NCBI GenBank assembly: GCA_000727475.1
Contig: KL647301.1
Coordinates: 1,009,023-1,073,022 of the forward strand
Length of the DNA: 64,000 nt
From: Sarcocystis neurona
Lineage: Eukaryota > Apicomplexa > Conoidasida > Eucoccidiorida > Sarcocystidae
Direction: 5' to 3'
Positions within the stretch are counted from its first letter, which is position 1. Each line of letters starts with the position of its first letter. Of the stretch, positions 58,719 to 64,000 are shown one piece after another. The notes under the pieces were generated by a model. The model saw only the letters and a program-made list of their open reading frames with translations, was not told the DNA's origin and ran no database searches. The translations under genes were made by a program, and so were the position numbers.

Positions 58719-58895
58719 GCTCAGAAAGTGAAGCAAGGTGCGCGTTAAGTTTTTCCATTCGCTGGCGATGTGTCAACTTCAGTCTCTCGTTGATGCGTTG
58801 CCGTTCCCTCTTCTTCTGGGCCAGACGAAATGCTCTTTCGGCAGCAGTCCAATGGGCGTGCTCTTCTGCCTGCAGCAGCATTAGGTCTTCATCAA
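58719..58895 (-). CDS. FAM32A: FAM32A exon 2, conserved helical block
   Basis: 177 bases. The two leading bases complete a Leu codon with exon 1. It encodes DEDLMLLQAEEHAHWTAAER and then the Arg/Lys/Gln-rich helix to ASLSE plus one base, ending at donor GTAAGA. Confidence 0.88.
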
Positions 58896-60801
58896 CTGCA
58901 CACACGGAGGGGAAGGGAAGCACCGGAACGGAGGAACACGCAGTGCTGAAAAGGAGAAGAATTCACAACAGAAGTGGGGAGAAATGAGAAGCAGCTCGCG
59001 ACAGGAACGGGAGAGGGGGGAGGACGAAGAAGAAGAAGAAACAGGGGGGGAAGACACAAGCAGAGAAAGTCCTTTAAGAGAAGAGGAAAACTGTACTGAC
59101 GAGACATGGAAGGACAAAAAACGAAGAAAAACACCATCGTTCACTCAGGGCCAGCGACGGACGTACACACTAGATGGATAACGAATTTCACCGAGGTGTA
59201 CACGCACCCACCACTGCACAAGAACGCACCGTTTACGCCGTCCGAACTTTCCACAGAAGCAACAAATCCATTTCGTCGAATTAGGGAACCGAATAACACA
59301 AGAGAAATCACCTGCTTCCCTACTTTCCCAGTGTGCGTCCGCCGCAGTGTGCGTACAGGTGAAATGCACAGAAGAACGGAAAGAAGCTAAAGCCACACAT
59401 GCTGTACATACACCACACACACGCACATACACAAGCGGATTAAATACACATACGCTGTACGTACACTACATGCAGCGGAATAGAACATACATAGAACGAC
59501 ACACGTTAAAAGTGGGGGGAGATTGGCTGCAGAGATCCTGGACATATACCAGAGTTATCGGGAATGAACACACGTGGACTGTACATACACCAGAGGTAGG
59601 GCTCTGAATACACATGGGCTGTGCCTAAACGAGATTCCAAGCGGAAAACGGCCGTCAGCTGCGCACGTTGTTCCGGGAGAAGCAGATAAACACTTCACGA
59701 AGAGAGCGAGGCGGAAGGAGCGGGAACATTCTAGAAGAGACAAAGAAATACGGAACCTTGGACTCTCTCGGTCCTGTACGCGTAGGAGCGCTCGGCCAAA
59801 CGCTTCACGTGAACTGTACGTACACCAGCACGCACGCAGACTGTGAAAGACTGAGACGCACCGGCATCAGAATGTTCACATGGGGGAGCAAAAGTGAAGC
59901 GCCTACACATAAAACGTACGCACTCAGGAACACCCGAGGTGTGCCATATACCAGAGGGCAGGCACTGCGAAGCAATCGACGTGTTCGCACACCTGAGCAA
60001 ACCCTCCGAAGGGTGTACACAGCGGAATGCATATCGACTCGAGACACTGCGGTGTACGTACACCGCCGCGCTGCTTCGCTACTGAGGCACGTGGTGTGTC
60101 TGGACATTCTCGGTCGCGCGCCGCACAGCACGTGAACGCGAACTGACAAATGCGTACGCAAATTACACCCGTTTGGAGTGTACATACACCGGAAGGCACG
60201 AACAGTTACACAAAAGCACAGAGAGGAAGAACATATGTCGCACATATATGTCAAGCACTAGCCTACGTTCCTCCTCTTCGACTGTCTGTTGCTTGTCTGA
60301 GGAATCCTCGTGTCCCTTGCTGCTCTCTTCCGTAGCTTTGGCCTTCTTCTCGGCAACCCCCTGACGAGTGCTGTCATCTTCGTCGTCGCTGCTGCCGCTG
60401 CCTCCGCTGCTGCTCGTCTTTTCTCGTCGTCGGCGGTCTTCGCTGCTGTTGTTCCTGCCTTCCGCCTCCCTCCTGCCGCTGGGACTGCTCGCTTCTTCAG
60501 TAGTGCTGCTGCCCTCCTTTCCGTTTCTGCTGCTGCTGTCGTTGCTCGTCTTCAGCTGCTTCTCTGTCTCTCCCTCTTCAAAGGCACGCAGCGCCTCCTG
60601 CTTCACAGCGTCCTCTTCTTCAGCAGCTGCAGCAGCCGCGGAGTCCAATCGCTTCTTTTTCTTCTTCTTGCCTTTTGTCTCAAAGACGCTCTTCCGTTTC
60701 AATTTCAAAGCGCCACCCACCACATGCGCAAAAGCAGAGGAAGACGAAGAAGAAGACGAGGGGCGCTGCTCCACCCGGTGGTCTCTCGCGAGGTCCGCCA
60801 T
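58719..60801 (-). CDS. FAM32A: FAM32A-family protein (two exons located, last exon missing)
   Basis: FAM32A is a small conserved nuclear protein; the human protein stabilises the 3' exon in the spliceosomal C* complex. Exon 60801-60267 opens with ATG, has a Ser tract, then GGALKLKRKSVFETKGKKKK. This matches the family start (human GPLKLKG followed by a Lys run). It continues with about 130 residues of acidic, Ser and Arg-rich linker. Exon 58895-58719 carries the conserved C-terminal block WTAAERAFRLAQKKRERQRI and THRQRMEKLNAHLASLSE. Splicing (donor GTAGGC, acceptor GTGTGTGCAG, donor GTAAGA) is phase-consistent. The exon ends on the first base of an expected His codon (family SLSEHFDIPKV). The final exon with DIPKV was not found. 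The linker makes the protein about twice the human length of 112 residues. Confidence 0.85.
59190..60190. repeat. dispersed GTGTACGTACAC palindromes within the FAM32A intron
   Basis: The motif TGTAC(G/A)TACAC occurs near 59402, 59457, 59580, 59815, 60052 and 60179, with degenerate forms near 59199 and 60013. Spacing is roughly 55-240 bp, and most copies are followed by CA or CG. They lie in the intron between the two FAM32A exons, or 1 kb around it, on either strand because the motif is palindromic. Confidence 0.75.
60267..60801 (-). CDS. FAM32A: FAM32A exon 1
   Basis: ATG at 60801 starts MADLARDHRVEQRP, a Ser tract and the LKLKRKS motif with a Lys run. It ends in EEEE plus one base before GTAGGC. 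Ala, Ser and acidic tracts come partly from CAG-type triplets. Confidence 0.82.
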
Positions 60802-60899
60802 GATATGCAGCAGAACCGGTCCGAGGGCACCTGCGAAGAAATTTTTAAAAGTTCACGTAATGAAGTTGAACGAGAGGTCTACGGGGAGACAACAAGAAA

Positions 60900-61530
60900 T
60901 TCCCCTAACGAACTGAAAGGAATATCTTAGACGTGTATGCACTCGCACTTTGAAGGCATTTCAGTCGAGTGTCGACGACGAGGCTCCTGCCTGTAGCCGC
61001 TCACCCATGCGGTTCAACATACAAGCCGCTTGAGACTTCATATGCATGCATACGAATGAACAGCGATATTTGTCTTCGTATGCAGGTGCGCAAGCGTGTA
61101 TCCTTAGGGCCGAAAATGTGGCTCCAAACGCTTACACGCATGTGTCTATACGCAGCTCCTCCTATTCTTCTTCTCCCCAGTGCACGCGTTTACACCATAT
61201 TCTTTTACGTATCGTACGTGGCTCCCAGACGTGCAGTCATGTCTCAACAGATACACACGTGCAGAGACACACAGAAAAAAATTCCCACCCATGAATATAT
61301 GTAGATACATACTTAAATAGGTGCTTGAGCATACGTGCAGCAACACCTCGACACAACGACAGAGACGTGTTACGGTGTACACGTACACATATATATATAT
61401 GTTGAATACAACTATATATACGCATACGTACACCACGGACACGTGTATACATATATATATATATATGTTAAATACGACTGTATACACGCGTATGTATACC
61501 TGCCAGTCTCTCTCTATATACACGTATATG
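60900..61530. other. no gene seen
   Basis: Unique sequence to 61300 followed by TATATA/ACAC tracts at 61380-61500. A downstream exon of the 61.5-62.8 kb gene is expected here, starting with one base of a split codon, but was not found. Confidence 0.4.
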
Positions 61531-61533
61531 TAC

Positions 61534-61647
61534 GGAAGATCGCTGAAGTCCGCAAGGCTCAGGACTTCGGCGCCGGTCCCCGCCGGAAGAAATCCCCACT
61601 CGTTGCATACGCTACACCCACGCGGAAAGAGACGCTGGAAAGTCTTC
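61534..61647 (-). CDS. second located exon of the 61.5-62.8 kb gene
   Basis: Encodes KTFQRLFPRGCSVCNEWGFL and AGTGAEVLSLADFSDLP, and contains a Cys-x-x-Cys pair. The donor GTACAT runs into TATA sequence. Confidence 0.5.
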
Positions 61648-62770
61648 CTACCCGAGGCAGTCACCAGAACGCGGCAAGCAGACCTATGCTACAGAAGCAC
61701 CCAGGGGCAGACAATGAGATATATATACACACATACGTAGAGCTCTCCAAGCAGATGTGGATGTTCGTACACTGCTGTTTCTCTCTCTGTATCTGTCCAC
61801 GCTACTACGCATTTATACGTATATGTTTATCTACGACCTGCACATATATGCACATAGGTCTGCAGACTGCGTACATGCACACAGTCCTCTACTGGGAGTG
61901 ACGGGCCTCTCTCTCTGTGTTTCTCCCATTTCCGTACCAGTACATTCTGGACGTGGACCTTATGCGGTGAGCAACACGAACTACAGGTAAGCCTCTCTAC
62001 ATCAGCTTATATATATATGCATATATGTGTATACGCTAGACAGGCATTCACGAACACCCAAGTCTTTTCAGATCTGTAGGTTGAGTTGGTATGACGCAGA
62101 CAGCGACACGCGTTACGGGCATGCATCTATATATTGATCTATCTATCTATCTACACCTATATGTGTGTGTGTGTACATGGCAGATAGGCGTCCATGAAGA
62201 TCTATAAATTCTAGGATACGTAGGCTTGATTGACACCATATAGACAGCGATCTTAGGGATAGACACGCCTCTATGCACCGGACCATATATATATGGCAAA
62301 CAGGCATTCATGAAGATGTGTATACTTCTACGTACGTAGGCTTGCTTGATATTATGTCGAAAGGGACCCTCCCTATAGACATGCCTCTCTACGTTCATAT
62401 ATACACACGTGTATGGCAGACAGGTATTCGTGCGCACCCACATACTTTTAGACACGGAGGCTTGGTTCGTGCACGGATGTGACCCGGCCGGATGTCTGTT
62501 TTTTTGTGTGCGTGTGTGTGCTTCTGCATCGTAAATATATTTATCCCCCTCGTTCTATGTAGACACAGATATACCTGCATGCACCAGTCCCGCAGTATCG
62601 GCCTGGCTCCTACGCAGCAGCACGTCTACGTATGCAGAGCGGCAACACGTCAGTACCACGGGTTGTGCTCCTGCAGATGCTCGCAGAAATCGCGCTGAGG
62701 CGCCGGTCCCTGGGCGAGAAGCGCTGCAGCAATATTTACGACGAACTTCCGTAAACAGACGCCAGCAGAA
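61534..62770 (-). CDS. unrecognised gene, two internal exons
   Basis: Exons 62770-62657 and 61647-61534 are both 114 bases and both start with one base and end with two bases of split codons. The junction makes a Trp codon. The joined translation contains SAGVCLRKFVVNIAAALLAQ, PAPQRDFCEHLQEHNPWKTF, QRLFPRGCSVCNEWGFLPAG and TGAEVLSLADFSDLP. Sites are good: acceptors TTCGTTGTAG and CCTCGGGTAG, donors GTACTG and GTACAT. Composition is balanced and free of repeats. The helical FVVNIAAALLAQ and HLQEHNPW parts suggest a folded, possibly helical-repeat protein, but no family was recognised. First and last exons were not located. Confidence 0.5.
62038..62480. repeat. four-copy tandem array, unit about 115-120 bp, inside an intron
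   Basis: Copies at about 62038, 62178, 62293 and 62413 share (ATGGCA)(G/A)A(C/T)AGGC(A/G)TTC(A/G)TG. A GTAGGCTTG(A/C)TTGA box follows in most, then AGACA(C/T)GCCTCT and a TATATA tract. The array lies between the two exons of the 61.5-62.8 kb gene. Confidence 0.8.
62657..62770 (-). CDS. first located exon of the 61.5-62.8 kb gene
   Basis: Encodes SAGVCLRKFVVNIAAALLAQ and then GPAPQRDFCEHLQEHNP. Acceptor TGCTTCGTTGTAG, donor GTACTG. Confidence 0.5.
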
Positions 62771-62899
62771 CTACAACGAAGCAGTCGCTCTTCCAGGCAC
62801 CCACACGTGTTTGTACATGTTCGCCTCCTGCGTGGCCCTTTCTACGTGTAGACACACACATACACACGTATATGCCCGTCAAAAAGTCCCATCTACTTC

Positions 62900-63215
62900 C
62901 AGACGCGCATGCACTCGAGTATCGTCTATACATATAATTACTGGGCGCATCTAGGTGTACACACACACATATATAAATAACGTGTGCGTTCACCTGACGC
63001 ATGCACCTTCGCACCAGTACCTTGCACAACTAAAGCTATTATATATATATATGGGTCTTTGTACTTCGACGTGACGCGTGCACCTTCACACGAGTACCTG
63101 GTACAAAGATAGTTATCACATACATGTAGGTCTCTGTATTTCCATGTGATGCTCATGCACCTTCGCACAGGCATCCTGTGCACACATATAATTACTGCGC
63201 ACATCAGTATCTACA
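62900..63215. repeat. four-copy tandem array, unit about 75-88 bp
   Basis: Copies near 62909, 62997, 63076 and 63151 share (C/G)CATGCAC(C/T)TTC(G/A)CAC(C/G/A)(A/C)G and a TA(C/T)CTTG- or ATCCTG-like segment, followed by ATATAATTA-type sequence. Confidence 0.75.
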
Positions 63216-64000
63216 CACACAACCATATAAAGACATTTGCGTACGCGTGGGTGATCTGCTCCAGGGCTCTAGATGTCCACATACAATTGACGACTGCCCA
63301 GAGACACACACACGTACAAGCACTGCGACATGTGTCCACAGGTAGGCGTGTGTACGTGCAGTGCATGCACCTACACGCGCACAAAATATTCACATGCCTA
63401 CATACAGACAGACTGGTGTAAATATACGCACACCTCTATACACATACATATACACACGTATAGGCACGTGTAATATATATATATATATAGGTGCACACAT
63501 ATGGGTACACACCTATATATACATATATGTAGGTGTACAAAGGTATCGCGGGAGGAGAAGGCGTACGTTCTCATCTACACATATTCGTCTACAAACGGAT
63601 ACGTGTCAGCCTTTCGCTACGAAGACAAGGCAGACAGAAACACACGTGCCCATCTACACACGTGCGACTGCATGCAAGTAGGAGGCGGCAATCGCGAATG
63701 ACAAAAGTATTCAGCCACGACCAGACAACGAGACACCCGTACACTTCAAGACGCATGCACACACATACAAAGCGTTGGGGGGAAATGCAGGGATAAGACG
63801 TGAGACTTCGACACATAAAAAAACACACGTTAGTGGACAAAGCGATGCGTGGCAGAGGCACAGAAAGAGAGCGAAGAACAAGCCGCAGGTGCTGACGCGT
63901 CATCGTCGACAGATCTGCGCGTATGCTCCTCCTTGCCACGGCTCTACGAAGGTATGTCTACGGTGTACAGACACCTGCTGGACCCGCCAGCGCTCATAGC
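63215..64000. other. no gene seen at the right edge
   Basis: CACACA/TATATA tracts to about 63530, then unique sequence. Frames are short and Thr/His rich. A minus frame at 63589-63939 is the longest (116 codons) and is not recognised. A gene may continue beyond the window. Confidence 0.4.

Noticed and set aside
1..64000. Telomere-type TTTAGGG arrays
   Set aside because: These are reported from Eimeria genomes, but no tandem run was seen in this window.

Overview
The window looks like nuclear DNA of a coccidian apicomplexan, most probably an Eimeria species. The evidence is long blocks of CAG/CTG trinucleotides that translate as poly-Ala, poly-Gln or poly-Ser runs inside otherwise conserved proteins, many short exons bounded by good GT...AG sites, and introns and spacers packed with TATA/ACAT/CA microsatellites and minisatellites. 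The genus is inferred from sequence style; a related coccidian such as Cyclospora is not excluded. No bacterial, organellar, tRNA, rRNA or CRISPR feature was recognised.

Every coding exon that could be supported lies on the minus strand, so the genes read from right to left. Two genes are identified by conserved sequence. (1) A ribophorin I / OST1 gene, a subunit of the ER oligosaccharyltransferase: seven exons from 44154 down to 34683 whose splice phases all agree, lacking only the signal-peptide exon. (2) A FAM32A-family gene: two exons from 60801 to 58719, with the last few codons not found. Several further spliced genes are supported by phase-consistent exon chains but not recognised: four exons at 31929-28923, three exons with start and stop at 8708-6384, two exons at 62770-61534, two exons at 11566-10199, a C-terminal exon pair at 49403-49054, and single exons near 46.0-46.4, 17.5-18.4, 15.9, 14.4 and 12.8 kb. 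A small open frame at 27148-26885 encodes a protein with a signal-peptide-like start.

Layout. 1-3.7 kb: microsatellite DNA and unique sequence without a gene. 3.7-18.4 kb: alternating CTG-rich coding or coding-like blocks and microsatellites. 19-23.4 kb: an island almost free of repeats with no recognisable gene. 23.4-28.9 kb: a short Ala/Ser repeat block, then microsatellites and tandem repeats. 28.9-33.5 kb: unrecognised four-exon gene and its upstream CAG block. 33.6-34.0 kb: a nearly perfect inverted repeat. 34.7-44.2 kb: OST1. 44.5-45.5 kb: a GA/CA minisatellite. 46-50.9 kb: Ala/Gln/Ser-rich coding blocks. 51-58.7 kb: a second repeat-poor island with a short palindromic array. 58.7-60.8 kb: FAM32A. 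61.5-62.8 kb: two exons of an unknown gene. The end is tandem repeats.

The most striking general pattern is that most of the introns defined here carry their own diverged tandem array (units of about 40-120 bp, often capped by a TATATA tract), each apparently a different family. Exon boundaries were worked out by hand from GT/AG context and reading phase; no alignment or search was run.
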